Shown piece by piece: positions 21,757 through 33,269 of a DNA stretch of 64,000 nt (its first letter is position 1; each line of letters begins with the position of its first letter). Both the position numbers and the translations under genes were made by a program. Under the pieces are notes generated by a model, which made no database searches, was not told the DNA's origin, and saw only the letters and a list, made by a program, of their open reading frames with translations. This DNA comes from Orientallactaga sibirica (lineage: Eukaryota; Chordata; Mammalia; Rodentia; Dipodidae): the NCBI GenBank assembly GCA_036365145.1, contig JAEOAD010001365.1:6546501-6610500 (forward strand). The letters run 5' to 3'.

Positions 21757-21981
21757 CTTCTCCTCTTCTCCTCTTCTCACCCGGGAGGAATCAGAAGCAC
21801 AGGGAAGCAGGCTTTCTCAAACACCCAGAGCTGGGGCTCAGCTGACTGATCTCAGGCTGGTTGCACACCTTCCCTCGGCATCAGTGTCTGATTCACTTCT
21901 AATTCACCAGCACAGCCTTGATGCTCATCTGCTGAGTAAAAACTCATTCATTCTCCCACATCACCTCATCAAAAGCATGTG

Positions 21982-22190
21982 TGGGCTGCAGAGATGGCTT
22001 AGTGGTTAAGGTTTTGTCTGCAAAGTCAAAGGACCTTGGTTCAATTCCCCAGGACCCACATAAGCCAGATGCACAAGGGGGCACATGCATCTGGAGTTCG
22101 TTTGCAGTGGCTGGAGGCCCTGTCATGCCCATTCTCTCTCTCTCTTTCCCTCTTTCTCTCAAATAAATAAATAAAATATATTTTTAAAAA
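21982..22190 (+). repeat. B2-like tRNA-derived SINE
   Basis: Complete copy with A box tggcttagtgg and B box ggttcaattcc. It carries gcacaagggggcac (22071-22084), one mismatch from a CTCF core. Tail (AAAT)n. Confidence 0.93.
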
Positions 22191-22302
22191 GCATGTGTGA
22201 TGACCAATCAATGCCTGTGACAAGAAAGCACAAACCCAATGTCCTGTGAAGTTGAAGGCTAGAGTATTGTTTTATTTTGTCTTTTCTCAAAATGAAAATA
22301 CT

Positions 22303-22460
22303 GGACTGGAGAGATGGTCCAGGTTTGATTCCCCAGTACCTACATAAAGGCAGATGCACAACGTGGTGCATGTCTCTGGAGTTTGTTTGCAGTTGGCACA
22401 TCCATTCTCTCCCTCTCTCTTTTCCTCTCTCACTCAAATAAATAAATATACAAAAAGAAA
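22303..22460 (+). repeat. B2-like SINE lacking the A-box region
   Basis: The head jumps from 'ctggagagatgg' straight to 'tccaggtttgattcc', so about 50 bp between A and B boxes is lost. The middle is also shortened. Tail (AAAT)n. Confidence 0.88.
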
Positions 22461-23281
22461 AAATATTTTTCTTCCTATAAACTTAGTGTATGTTCTTGAT
22501 AAGATAGCAGCCAAGGACATAAATAAGCTTGAAATATCGACTCCAAGATGTTTCTTTGCATGGATGAATTTTATAAATATACATATTTTACAGAAATGAA
22601 CTATATATATTTAAACTACTTTAAAAAAGGACTTAATAACATAGAATTGGCAGCCTTCCAGGTGTATTCAGAGAAGTCTGTTTTATTGTTTAAGTATCTT
22701 GCTGGGACATCCCTACCTTGGGCGGCATGCTTGTTTCTGACTCTCAGTGCTGCGTGCAACGGCGAGAGAAGCACCTCTGGGCTTGGCTGTGTGCACATAT
22801 TTAGCTCTTTGCTTAGTAACACTTTTTAGAGGGGCAATTGATGCTTCAAACCATTTGTACTTCTTTTCAAAAGAGAATTTACTATGTACAGTACTGTTTT
22901 ATGAAATTTTGCCCTTCACCAATAGCATAGTAATTTTGGTTCCTACCATCACCATGTAAGATAGGCGGCACATTCTTGTTTCTCCCTTTAAAGTTAAGTT
23001 TAAAATCATATGTTTAATATATACAAAAATAATAGCTACAGTGTTCAGAATATGATAGCAATAAATTGAGTACACAGACTCCCCTGCCAACGAGCTTACA
23101 AAATAGACACCACCTTCTCACTGGCTTCTATTTGTGCATTTTTAAAAGTTTTGAAAAGTTGTCGGGCATGTGTGCTCTCTCCATAGAATCTGTGGATTGA
23201 AGGACACAGGCAAGGCACCAGAAGACTGGACAGCAAATGAGTTACCAAGTACTGCTGTTTGTCCATCTGCCATGCATATGT
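22461..23281. other. AT-rich unique sequence, no gene
   Basis: A/T-rich, without recognisable repeats. Several frames of 60-90 codons are present but have no coding character. Confidence 0.4.
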
Positions 23282-23768
23282 CTCTCCACTTACCCATTCA
23301 TCCATCCATCCACCCATCCATTCATCCATCCATGCATGCATCCATCCACCCATCCATGCATGCTTCCATCCACTCACCCATACATCAATCCATCCACCCA
23401 TCCATCCACCCATCCATGCATGCATCCATCCACCCATCCATCCACTCATCCATGCATGCATCCATCCACCCATCCATGCATGCATGCATCCATCCATCCA
23501 TTCATCCATGCATTCACCCATCCATCCACCCATCCATGCATTCACCATCCATCCACCCAGCCATACATACATTTGGAAACCCATGTATCAATGCATCCAT
23601 CCATCCATCCACTCACTCATGCATCCATCCATCCACCCATGCATTCACCATCCATCCACCCAGCCATACATACATTTGGAAACCCATGTATCAATGCATC
23701 CATCCATCCACTCACTCATGCATCCATCCATGCACCCATGCATCCATTCATCCATCTACCCATCTGTC
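23282..23768 (+). repeat. (CATC)n tetranucleotide array with a 103-bp higher-order repeat
   Basis: Degenerate CATC, CACC, CATT and CATG tetramers over 490 bp. A 103-bp segment containing the non-tetramer insert 'catacatttggaaaccc' occurs twice, at about 23538-23640 and 23641-23743. The three parallel open frames (up to 265 codons, mostly H, P, S, I, T) reflect the absence of stops in the tetramer. Confidence 0.92.
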
Positions 23769-24446
23769 CACCTGTCCCTGGAGCACAGGGACGACCAAAG
23801 AAGACACAATCTCTGCCCTCCTCAAATCCCTAACCCAGACCACCTGGCAGATACTGAACACACAAGGAAGCCACAGATTACTGTGCAGTGAGGCTTCTGA
23901 GTGTGTGTGCTTGAAAGCACCATGCCAGGATGTCACAGAGCAGGAGGACTCACCTGGACACCCTTAGCATACCATGCCATCAATGGGCACCTAATGCCAT
24001 GTCTGGCTCCAGCTTCTAATCCCTTCGTGTTGGCCCGGGGGATGGGAACAGATGTCTGGCTTCTCCCATCCACTGTGAAGATTTATTTAGTAGTATTATT
24101 TTAAGCAGCTTTTCAAAGACAGGATTAAGGTCTCTCAAGAGAACCCAGCCGGCTGCTTGCTCCCCAAATCTCAGGTCACAGAAGCCACATTCCATGCAAA
24201 AGGACCCCCCGACACACACACCCACAGTGCAAACTGATGCTGAGTGAAGTGTTTATACCTAGGTCCCTCCCACCTGGGACAGGGCCAACACACAGCCTAT
24301 GCCAGCTGCTCTTTGAACCCTGCTTCTGCAGAGTGGGCTGCTTAATTACGGGGAGGTGAAGACGTACCCATAGGTTTGACAGACACCAAGCCATGAGACT
24401 GCTGTATGCCAGTATCATTGACTCAACTTCTTTTTTATGGCACAAG
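23769..24446. other. unique sequence, no gene
   Basis: The first 60 bp ('gtccctggagcacaggg ... atctctgccctcctc') vaguely resemble an old LINE-2-like segment. The rest is unassigned. Confidence 0.35.
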
Positions 24447-24772
24447 AGTATGGTGTGTATGTGTATGCATGTTCATATGTTCATATATGTATGGGTGCAC
24501 ACGTGTGTCAGAGTGTTTGTGAATGTGGGCGTTTGTGTATTTGAAGGCCATAGGTCGACGTCAGGGATTTTCCTCAGACAATCTCCACATCATTCTTTGA
24601 GACAGGGTCTCTCACTGCATAGCTGGCCAGTAAGCCCCAGGGACTCTGTGTCTGCCTTCCCAGTGCTAAGATTACAGGTACATGCAGCCATACCTGGCAT
24701 GTACATGAGTGTGGAGGATTTGAACTCAGGCCCTCATGAGCACTTGACATTCCGGGCCATGCCTCTGGCCCC
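24447..24772 (-). repeat. B4-type composite SINE
   Basis: Minus-strand B4: a GT-rich tail at the left, then 'aggccataggtcgacgtcag', 'tttgagacagggtctctcactg', 'gctggccagtaagcccc' and 'gatttgaactcaggccctcatga'. Confidence 0.85.
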
Positions 24773-25288
24773 TGACTCAGAGTTTTTGCAGAAGCAGGCC
24801 AACCTCCTGGAGAAAATGCTCTTACTCACCAGGTCATGACTCCTGGGTATCCATAGGAATCTGGCGGTCTACGCCCTCAGTTAAATAGAAATAGATGTGT
24901 CTGTGCTGTGTTGGCAAGGCACATAACATGCATGGGGGACTACACAGGGCAGGGAACTTGATCTGCCTTATTCCCCATTTTATCTCCACTGACAGTGCCA
25001 GGCAAAGGGCTGATAATAAATATTTGTTCAAGGAAAGGGAGATGCTGAACCTGTAATCTGTGACCAGATGTGAATATCCACCAGCTTTCTTGTTCCTCAT
25101 TATTACAAGTAAGTGAGAACGCAGGACCCCAGCCACAACCCCAGTGGGGCAGTGTTGTTAGCAGTGCAGATGAAGTGGGCAGGTGACTAGAGCTTTGCAA
25201 CTGATGTCTGTGCTGCACAAAGTCTGCACTTCCTGCTCAGGGGTCAGTTGAAGATGCACGGAACACACCTTCTGACGGGCACAGAGAG
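24773..25288. other. unique sequence with an L2-like 3' end
   Basis: No gene. Around 24960-25038 the string 'acagtgccaggcaaagggctgataataaatatttgttcaagg' is a reverse-oriented L2 3' end. Confidence 0.4.
24960..25038 (-). repeat. L2 LINE 3'-end remnant
   Basis: 'cagtgccaggcaaagggctg' followed by 'aataaatatttgttcaagg' matches the reverse complement of the conserved L2 3' end. Confidence 0.6.
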
Positions 25289-25682
25289 GTGATGCCATGG
25301 TTCATGTTGTCAACTTGTTTGGATTGAGAAGAGCCTAGGAGATTAGTAAAGTGCCCTTGGCTATGTCTGCGAGACTGCTCCCAGAGAGGATTAACAAAGC
25401 AAGGGAAACCCACCCTGAAATAGGTGAGACCATTTCATAGGCTGGAGGGGCTGGGGGCAAAGGAGAAACCATCTAGCTGTCTAGCATTTCCCTTTTCTCC
25501 ATTTCCTGCCCGCCACGGTCGAGCTGCTCTGATGTATAGTCCTGCTACCATGATGTTCTGGCTAAGCACATGGAACCAAACCACCGTGAACTGAACCCTC
25601 CAAATCTGTGAGCCTAAATGAATCTTTCCTCCTTTGTTTTCTCAGGCCTTTTGGTCACAGCAGTACAAAAGTAACTCATACA
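25289..25682 (+). mobile_element. solo MaLR-like LTR
   Basis: Begins 'gtgatgccatggttcatg' and ends 'ggtcacagcagtacaaaagtaactcataca'. The interior has 'aggattaacaaagcaaggg' and 'ctgtgagcctaaatgaatc'. It is related in layout to the LTRs at 58113 and 60092 but more diverged. Confidence 0.7.
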
Positions 25683-26186
25683 GGTGGCATTTCCATCACT
25701 TAGATTTCCTGTCTTGGGCCAGAGTCCTGAGGCTTAGCATAGGGTCCTCACCTCTGGCTAGCAGGTTCTAGAAGGAGGCTGGTTTTCCTACCCACCTTAC
25801 ACACCCACTGGTCCACTGCCTCACCTCCCTCTTGCAACATCACACAAACCGCAGGTGATCTCTCTGGTATCTCCTGGCATCCAAAGCTCACAGTCTTGAG
25901 TTCCTATGTTCTCCTCCAAGGAACACAAGGATCAGGGGAAGAACTCTCTCTGAGCTAAACTTCAACCTCAACCTGGAAGCTGGTAGTGATGAAACCCTTT
26001 AGCCAGACGTTCCCCAGAAAATGCTATAAACGCAAAGGAGAAAGTGACAGCACAAGCAACATGAAAACAAACAAAAGGACTCTCACTAATTACCTCCTAC
26101 TCATGATCATGCTAGCTACTCTGATTTAACTTGTGGGTCAAGCAAACAGCACATAATTTAAAAGGGCATAAAAATAGGATGGGAGG
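25683..26186. other. unique sequence, no gene
   Basis: Mixed composition, with no recognised repeat or exon. Confidence 0.4.
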
Positions 26187-26405
26187 TCTAGCGAGATGGC
26201 TCAGTGGTGACGGTGCTTGCCTGCAAAGTTTTACAACCTGTGTTTGATTCCCCAGTACCCACATAAAAGCAGATGCACAAAGTGGCACATACATCTGAAG
26301 TTCATTTGCAGTGGCTAGAGGACCTGGTATGCCCATTCTCTGTCTCTCTTCTCTCTTTCTCTCTCTGTTGGCAAATAACTAAATAAAATTTTTTTTTTTA
26401 AAAAA
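26187..26405 (+). repeat. B2-like tRNA-derived SINE
   Basis: The head has A box tggctcagtgg, B box 'gtttgattcc' and a T-rich interrupted tail. First of three same-strand copies in a row. Confidence 0.92.
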
Positions 26406-26418
26406 GTAGTATGGGGCA

Positions 26419-26655
26419 GGCTGGAGAGATGGCTTAGCAGTTAAGGGGCTTGCCTGTGAAGCTTAAGGACCCATGTTTGACTCTCCAGATTCCATATAAG
26501 CCAGATGCATAAACGTGAGGCAAGTGCAAGGTCACACATGCCCACTACATGGTGTAAAAGCATCTGGAGTTTGATTGCAGTGGCTGAGGCCCTGGTGTGC
26601 CAATTCTCCCCCCGCCTCTCACTCTCTCTAAAATAAAAATAATAATAAAATAAAG
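26419..26655 (+). repeat. B2-like SINE, long subfamily
   Basis: Long middle segment 'gaggcaagtgcaaggtcac'. The CTCF-like position has decayed to 'ccactacatggtgt'. (AAT)n-type tail. Confidence 0.92.
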
Positions 26656-26751
26656 TAGGATGGGAATTAACAAGGAAGAAAAAGGGTTTGGGTCAGAGGG
26701 AAGGGGGATACTAGAGAGTAATTGGCAGGGGATAAGATCAAAATACATTAT

Positions 26752-26974
26752 AGGGCTGGAGGGATGACTTAGCAGTTAAGGCAAGTGCCTGCAAAGGCAA
26801 ATGACCCAGGTTCAATTCCCCAGGACCACTGTAAGCCAGATGCACAAGGTGGCACATGCAGCTGGAGTTTGTTTGCAGCTTCTGGTGGCCTTGGCATGCC
26901 CATTCTCTCTCTCTCTCCCTCTCTCTCTCTCTCTCTTTCTATCTGCTTGTTTCTCTCTCTCTCCCTGTTTCAAA

Positions 26975-27013
<39 letters not shown>

Positions 27014-27017
27014 AATA
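26752..27017 (+). repeat. B2-like SINE with long AAAT tail
   Basis: Head 'ctggagggatgacttagcag', an extended CT tract (about 26903-26970), and ten or so AAAT units to 27013. Confidence 0.93.
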
Positions 27018-27065
27018 TTAAATGCATTATATACATGCATGAAATTGTCAACAATTAAAAAATAA

Positions 27066-27236
27066 GAGCCCTGAGTGGTGGCACACACCTTTAATCCCAG
27101 CACTGGGGAGGCAGAGGTAGGACGATTGCCATGAGTTTGAGGCCACCCTGAGACTGCATAGTGAATTCCAGGTCAGCTTGGACTAGAGCAAGACCCTACC
27201 TGGAAAGACCAAAACAAAACAAAAAAATAATTAAAA
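27066..27236 (+). repeat. B1-type SINE
   Basis: Full B1 with 'cacacctttaatcccagcac', 'gtttgaggccaccctgagac', 'gcaagaccctacctgg' and an A-rich tail. Confidence 0.95.
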
Positions 27237-28388
27237 CATAAATTTAAAATGTAACAATAAAAAAGTACATTTCACAAGGAGTCCCTAGAACAAAATAATA
27301 CTTCTTACTAGACCCACACTCATCGTGTGACAGAAAAATGTGAAACTCGAGTGTGTGATGCCTGCCCTTCATTAGGAAGCTTCCTTTGCACCAGTACCAA
27401 GGTCAGGTGGTGAGCTGCAGACGCCAGTGCAGAACGCCTCCACGTGTGAGAGCCTTGGCCCATCTCCATTGGGTTTGTAAGTGCCAGCCAGGCTGTGTCC
27501 CTTCACCGGGCCTCCTTGTGTCACAGCACATGTCCTGGGATCTCCCGACCTCAGCAGTTCAGTAGGTGGGAAAGGACAGTATGTGGTGTGCTCTGAGGAA
27601 GTGCCCCGGACCCCTGGGGAACCATGCTAGACACATATGCATCTGTCAGCCTACTGGGGCACAGGGACTGCTGGTCTTGGCCCTGAGCTTAGCCGCAGAC
27701 AGCCCCTCTGAGCCCCAGTGACTCTTAGAGAATTGTTACTGCATGAACACGGTGCACACACGTGACGGCTGCACTCACACCGAGTGTGGAGAATTGTCGG
27801 AGAATTGTTTGTTGGCTTCTGCGCTTGCTTCACAGACAGCCTGTGAACAGGGCAAAACACCTCAGTGTTGCCAGGCTAACCCTAAACAAATGTGTTGCGT
27901 GTTCATGACCCTGCATCCCGTCCTCCACCCAACTGTGGTTGCCTCAAGTCACTCTCTTGCGTGTGAACTTGGTTTGCACGTGAGAGAGACTAATCTCTGC
28001 CTTGTCTTGTGAAAGGATGCTGTGGTGGTTTGAATGTTCCCTGCACTCCTGCTGAGTTGGTCAAGGAGGGGGACAACCTTGAAGCAAAGGCCACAGGGAC
28101 ACAGCTCAGAGCCGTTATGGGACTTCGGGTAGACAGTATGATATGCCCATGAAACAGTAATTGTGCTAATAATGGCTCGCTCAGTGCAGCCTCTGGCAAC
28201 TCATAGGGTCAATAATCTAGGTGAGCACAAGGCCACCAGTGCATGATCTGGTGTCACCTGGATCACACAGCTATGCGGCCCAGGAGCCACGTTTCCTACG
28301 TGGTGTCGGGTAGCTGCCCTTGGTCATACCTCATCCTCTTTTGTGTGTTCCCAAAGATGAGTGACAGACCACATTGACTGAACATAAT
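27237..28388. other. unique sequence, no gene
   Basis: GC-moderate unique DNA. At 28020 'tgtggtggtttgaatgttccc' looks like the first 20-40 bp of a MaLR LTR, but no body follows. Confidence 0.35.
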
Positions 28389-28899
28389 TGCTGTGGCTTG
28401 AGTGCTGAGGGCCTCTCAAAACCTGTCGTGGTTTGATTCAGGTGTCCCCCATAAACTTAGGTATTCTGAATGCTAGGTTCCCAGCAGATGGAGATTTGGG
28501 AATTAAAGCCTCCTGGAGGCAGTGTATTGTTGGGGGCTGGCTTATGGATGTTATAGCCAGTTTCCCCTTGCCAGTATTTGGCACACTCTCCTGGTCCTGT
28601 TGTCCACCTGATGTTGGCCAGGGGTGATGTCCACCCTCTGCTCATGCCATCATTTTCCTCTGCCATCATGGAGCTTCCCCACAAGTCTGTAAGCCAAAAT
28701 AACCCTTTTGCCCCCCAAAAAGCTACTCTTGGTTGGGTGATTTCTGTCAGCAATGTGAACCTGACCGCAACAAAACCCCATGTCATAAAGGTTTGGTCCC
28801 CAGGGTGGTGCTGTCAGGAAGTCATGGAACCTTCAGGAGGTGCGCAGCAGTAGGGTAGAAGTTAGTTCATTGGGGCATGTTTATGTCTGTGGGACTCCA

Positions 28900-28941
<42 letters not shown>

Positions 28942-29100
28942 CCTCTCTCCTATTTTGCTCCTTAAGACCTAGGCATTAATTTGGGCACGCACTTACACCA
29001 CAATGGACCATCTGCCTCCCTCACCAGAACAAACCTTTTTCTTCCTATAACTGAGTTGCCCTGGGTATTTTGTTGTTTCAGTGCAAAGCTAACTATTACA
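28389..29100 (+). mobile_element. old MaLR LTR split by a younger LTR
   Basis: The left end is at 28389-28423 ('tgctgtggcttgagtgc'). After the inserted LTR it resumes at 28773 ('catgtcataaaggtttggtcc') and ends near 29100 at 'agctaactattaca'. A (TC)n run sits at about 28906-28938. Confidence 0.75.
28424..28772 (+). mobile_element. younger solo MaLR-type LTR with 5-bp target duplication
   Basis: Starts 'tgtcgtggtttgattcagg' and ends 'cctgaccgcaaca'. The five bases before it (28419-28423) and after it (28773-28777) are both aaacc, the ERVL-type 5-bp duplication. It is close kin of the LTR at 10629-10976. Confidence 0.9.
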
Positions 29101-29860
29101 GTCACCAAGAGGCTAAGCCTTATACTATTACCTTCATCCTAGTGATTCATAATGGCTTATTTGTACTATCACGATATTTATTATTATCACAATGATTATC
29201 CATTGGCACTATTGCATTTGTTTTCTAGAAGGGGAAACCATGCTGCTCAGGGCCATACCATCCCCTTCATTCCACAGTCTATGAGTGTCTACCACAGGAA
29301 CATAAGGTCGCCTCCGTTCTGTTGCCAACATGGAGAGGGCATCAATCAGGGTCCTAGGCAGACCACACCACAAGCCAGTGGACCTAAGACCCTCAAGCTC
29401 TGAGAGGCAGGTGTGCCCCCCCCTCTGGCCACTCATGCCTCCCCCATCAGCATCACTGGCCCATCCCCTGTTTTCCAAGACTAAATGCCCAGCTCGGCCA
29501 CCGAGCAAATTGTAACAGTTTAAGAAACAATGGACTGATTCCCTCCCCTCCGCTCACAATCAAGGAGAAGCAGAGACTCTCCTCTTGAGTATTTACCCTA
29601 CACGAGCAGAGTCCCAGAATGCAATGGGGCTCCCCAAGAAGGCCAACTCAAGTGGGCAGAGAAGTATGTCCACTCACAAGACAGCTTTCTTATACAAGAT
29701 TTTTGTTTTTGGCTAAAAAAAAAAAAAAAAAAAAAAAAAAAGACTGCAGCATATGAGATCTTCTTCGCCTCTCACAGCCTCCCATAACCTATGTGGTCAC
29801 CAGATCCAAAAGGAAAAAAGACCAAAAAGAGAGAGCGAGAGACAAGTTTCCTTAAATATT
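29101..29860. other. unique sequence, no gene
   Basis: Unique sequence with a poly(A) run at 29715-29741. Several 60-99 codon frames have no domain character. Confidence 0.4.
29715..29741 (+). repeat. poly(A) run
   Basis: About 27 uninterrupted A with no SINE body upstream. Confidence 0.8.
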
Positions 29861-30300
29861 GCGCGGCCAACAACTTTGTGATGCCTTTTCCCCCCATGAA
29901 ACATTGCTACTTTTTTTTTTCCTTTTTGCAGCTTTAGAAAAATAGATAATTACTTCAGTTAATTTCAGCAAAACAGTTCAAACTCATCAGGGCTGAACAA
30001 GTATAATTTAATGCTCCTTCTGACGTATTGTTGTGACTAGATGTGGATTGATGATTAAAGTGGCAAACACTAACATTTCTGCGAAATGGCTGACTCGGCT
30101 GCCGGCGTGTCACGGGGAGACACCTGCCCCCATGGCTGTGCCGGGATTGTGACTGCGCTCGAGGCTGTCAACAAAGAATATACGTATTTGACAAGGTGTT
30201 ATCTAATTGTGTTTTTAAAAGCCACGATACATACATCTTTTAATGTGTCATTTGAGGCAGCCAGAGAATTTCTTTTATTACAAAATACAAAGGAAAAAAT
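29861..30300. other. block resembling conserved non-coding DNA
   Basis: Repeat-free, with many homeodomain/bZIP-like cores (tgacgtattg, gattgatgattaaag, ctaattgtg, tttaatgtgtcattt) and several CpGs (gcgcggcc, ctcggctgccggcg) embedded in AT-rich DNA. The appearance fits a conserved enhancer, but conservation is not testable here. Confidence 0.4.
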
Positions 30301-30971
30301 GACTGCCTTGCATTTTCTTTTTCCCCCCTCTCTCTTTCTCTCTCTCTCTCTCTATTTTCCCCCTCCTTTTCTTTTCTGGGCTCTGCCCTTTTGCAGTCAT
30401 TCATTGGAATATATTTTGCTTTTTAGTCAAATGGGCTTTTATTGAAATGGTTACCTAAAATAGCTATGCCACATCAGGTCTGTAGGAAGAAAGAACAGTA
30501 TGATCTTTGCTTGGGTCCTGGTAGGAAATAGCCTATGATCACAGAAAAGCAAAACCCCTCTCGGATGTCCTGAGTCTGTCAAGGCAAGGGAGGTGGGAAC
30601 GTCCTTCTGAAGGGGCCCCTTTCACTCCTCTTCCCATATCCTCCATTCCTTCTCTCCTTTCCCTTGAGGTCACCCTGTCCTTCAACCCCTGAGCCTCCCA
30701 GGCCTGGTCATTCCTTTCTAAGCTTTCTCTCTCTGGACCCAGGATGAAGACACCCCTCCTCCCTCCAGGGCTGTGGGGGTCAGACAAGAAGGAGTAAGGA
30801 AGGCAGTAGACATGGCAAACTTACTCTCAGCAGGTCAAGGACACCCTGCAGAACTGGTATCTGAAAGAACCAGACAGAAGCTGCTAGCCTAGAAGCTTAG
30901 AGAAGGCAGGTGGTGACTAGGCTGAGAGACCAAGGGGAGAGGGACAAATGACCACCTTCTTCTAAGTATGA
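30301..30971. other. unique sequence with pyrimidine patches, no gene
   Basis: A C/T-rich segment lies at about 30315-30375. The remainder is GC-moderate unique sequence. Confidence 0.4.
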
Positions 30972-31160
30972 CAGTGGCTGAGGAGCTGGCTCAGTGGTTA
31001 AGGGTGCTTGCTTGCAAAGTCTCATGGCCTGAGTTCAATTCCCCAGTACTCACATAAAGCCAGATGCACAAAGTGGTGCATGTGTCTGGAGTTCGTTCAC
31101 AGTGAAGTGGCTAGAGGCCCTTACCCATCTATTTTCTCTCTCTCTCCCACCCTGCAAGAG
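30972..31160 (+). repeat. B2-like tRNA-derived SINE
   Basis: A diverged head ('ctgaggagctggctcagtgg') with intact B box ggttcaattcc-type 'gagttcaattcc' and a CT tract. The A-rich tail is absent. Confidence 0.88.
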
Positions 31161-32514
31161 CCTTATACTATCACCTTCACCCTATAAATTCGTAAAAGCA
31201 TATTTTTATATCACCATATACATGTGTGTATGTGGGCATGTGTGTATGTGTATTGAAAAAAAAAAAAAAAAGAATGGCAAGTCACTGCCTTCTCTAGCTC
31301 CCCAGGGGATAAAGAGTAGCAGAGCAGAGCCCAGTTCCTCCTCTACACATGGGGACACTGAGGTCTCGGGTCACACAAACAGGCTAATAGAACACCCATG
31401 GTGGGGCTCATACTCTTCCACTTGCCTCTCCCAGCTGTGATTTCCTTGGTCCCCACTTTGAGGACAGCTTCTTTGCTGTGCCTTGTTCCAGCCCTCTGGG
31501 ACACTCCCATTCAAACAAGAAGCAACTGAGGAGGGTGGAACCTTGTTCTAGAAGGAGTAGCAGGCCAAGGAAAATGCTGAGACACACACAGGGCTCCACT
31601 AGAAAGGAACATGGAACATAAGGGGAAGAGAGAGGTAGGAGGGACGAAGGCCACCTGGAGTCCCACTGCCCATGTCACACCAGAGCCTCCTGCCCTGGTC
31701 CTCTGAGCCAAGCTGACTCGTGTACTGACTCTGGTTTGCACTCGATCGGTTACAAATTCTGAGGTATGGTATCTCTCCCTGGGAGACAGAAAAGGAGGTG
31801 GGGGACCAGGATGAGCCAGCTCAATACCCCCAAGACAAAAGCAGGACCTCCAAGCCAGGAAGCCCTTAGTGTGCTCCTGGTTCTTTCTAGTAGGCTCCAT
31901 TGGTGTTCTGGGCATAGGGGAGAGGGGGCTTAATGCTCTGGTCCAAGCAGCTTTTTAATTTGTCATAGTCAATGTCATATGGAGAGTCTGGCAATTTGTT
32001 ACCAGTTCATCAAAGAAGGCAGCGGCCTGTGAGGGAGGGGAAAGGAAGGAAAGAGATAGGGGTTCCTCTGAGAGCAGACCATGCCAAAGCAGGCAAAGCC
32101 TTGGAGCAGGACCTACAGTCTGGCGCCCAGACCCCTGAGACCGGCCAGGGATGGGCTCTGCTTCTGGCGCTCAACCTCAGGACACACCAAGAGGTGCACA
32201 GAGCACCTGGCTACTGGCCGAGTGTCACCAATGTTGGCAGCTGGCTCAAATGAATGGCAGTGGAAAAGATGGGCCCTGGAGCACCCTCTGGATGAAGTGC
32301 CCAGTGACTGCCCTTCCCTGGACGCAGGATGGTCTCAGGTCACTCAGGGAACCCGGGTACTTGCTCCTGTCTGTGAAATGCGGCTCACCTCAGTGGTGCC
32401 ATGGGAGGGGCTGCGTGTGACCCAGGCACAGCTGATGAGCTGATGAGCGTGAGGGTTTGCTCACATGTGGTTGGCTTTTCTTGAAGGACGCTTGTTAGCA
32501 CAGTTGAGAAATGG
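31161..32514. other. unique, fairly GC-rich sequence, no supported gene
   Basis: Frames of 90-134 codons occur on both strands (for example 31511-31915 minus and 32081-32443 plus), but none shows a known domain and they overlap one another. I see no exon I can defend. Confidence 0.4.
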
Positions 32515-32770
32515 CTAGCTTCTTCCTTCCCTTCCTCTCTGCCTTTTCCCTTCCTTCCTCTTCCTCCCCCTTTGTCTGTACTTCCTTCCCCTCCCATTCC
32601 TCTAACCCCTTCTCTTCTTTCCCTCTTCCTCTTTTCTTCTGCCTACTTCTCCATTCTTTCTTGTTTTCTTCCCATCTTCATTCATTCTCTCCTTTTCCTC
32701 CCCCTTCCTTTTCCCCTGTCTTCTTCCTTCTCCTTCCTCACCCTCCGTCTGTTTCCTCTGCCCTTCCCAG
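32515..32770 (+). repeat. pyrimidine-rich tract
   Basis: More than 250 bp of almost only C and T (ttccttccc, tcctcttcc motifs) on the plus strand. It creates Ser/Pro/Phe-rich open frames that are not genes. Possible H-DNA former. Confidence 0.88.
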
Positions 32771-33269
32771 CATCTTTGTGGCTCTACTTTGAAAGGATTC
32801 AATCTAGCCCATTATCTCATTCCCTCCAAATTATCTGAGGAGCAGACCAGCCAGACAGGCACACTCCAGCTCTGAAAACCAATGAGATAGGGTTGATACC
32901 GCAGGGGTCACTGCAAGTTTTTAGAGGGCCTCCCTGGTACCAATGGTGGCCTTTTCTCCCCTTTCAGTATCCAAGCATCAAGGAGTGGGGCTGCGACAGG
33001 AAGAGGCAGGGACACAAAGACCAGCAGAAACCCACTGCTGGCATCATTCCAGGGTGGGGTTCTGCCAAAGACTAGAAGGGTTTTTGCTTAGCCAATGTGT
33101 CACCACCAGGTTCTCTGTGTGTGCCTACTCTTTAGGAAATGCTCCATGGCATTGGTGAGAGGTGACCCTGTGGGACACCGGCCAGAGCTGGCTGACCCGT
33201 AGGAGCTCGCTCCATGGGCGGCCACACAGGAGGTGGAGAAACCAGCCTAACGCTCTCCAGGCCTGGGCT
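32771..33269. other. unique sequence, no gene
   Basis: GC-moderate unique sequence with no recognised element. Confidence 0.4.

Noticed and set aside
23096..23967. Open frames rich in His/Pro/Ser/Ile (plus) and Trp/Met/Gly (minus)
   Set aside because: They are translations of the CATC/GATG tetranucleotide array in several frames at once.
28020..28060. Start of another MaLR LTR
   Set aside because: Only the first 20-40 bp look right and no LTR body follows.
31511..32443. Frames of 89-134 codons on both strands
   Set aside because: They overlap each other on opposite strands and show no domain; likely chance frames in stop-poor GC-rich DNA.
32511..32838. Ser/Phe/Pro-rich frames
   Set aside because: Product of a pyrimidine-rich tract.
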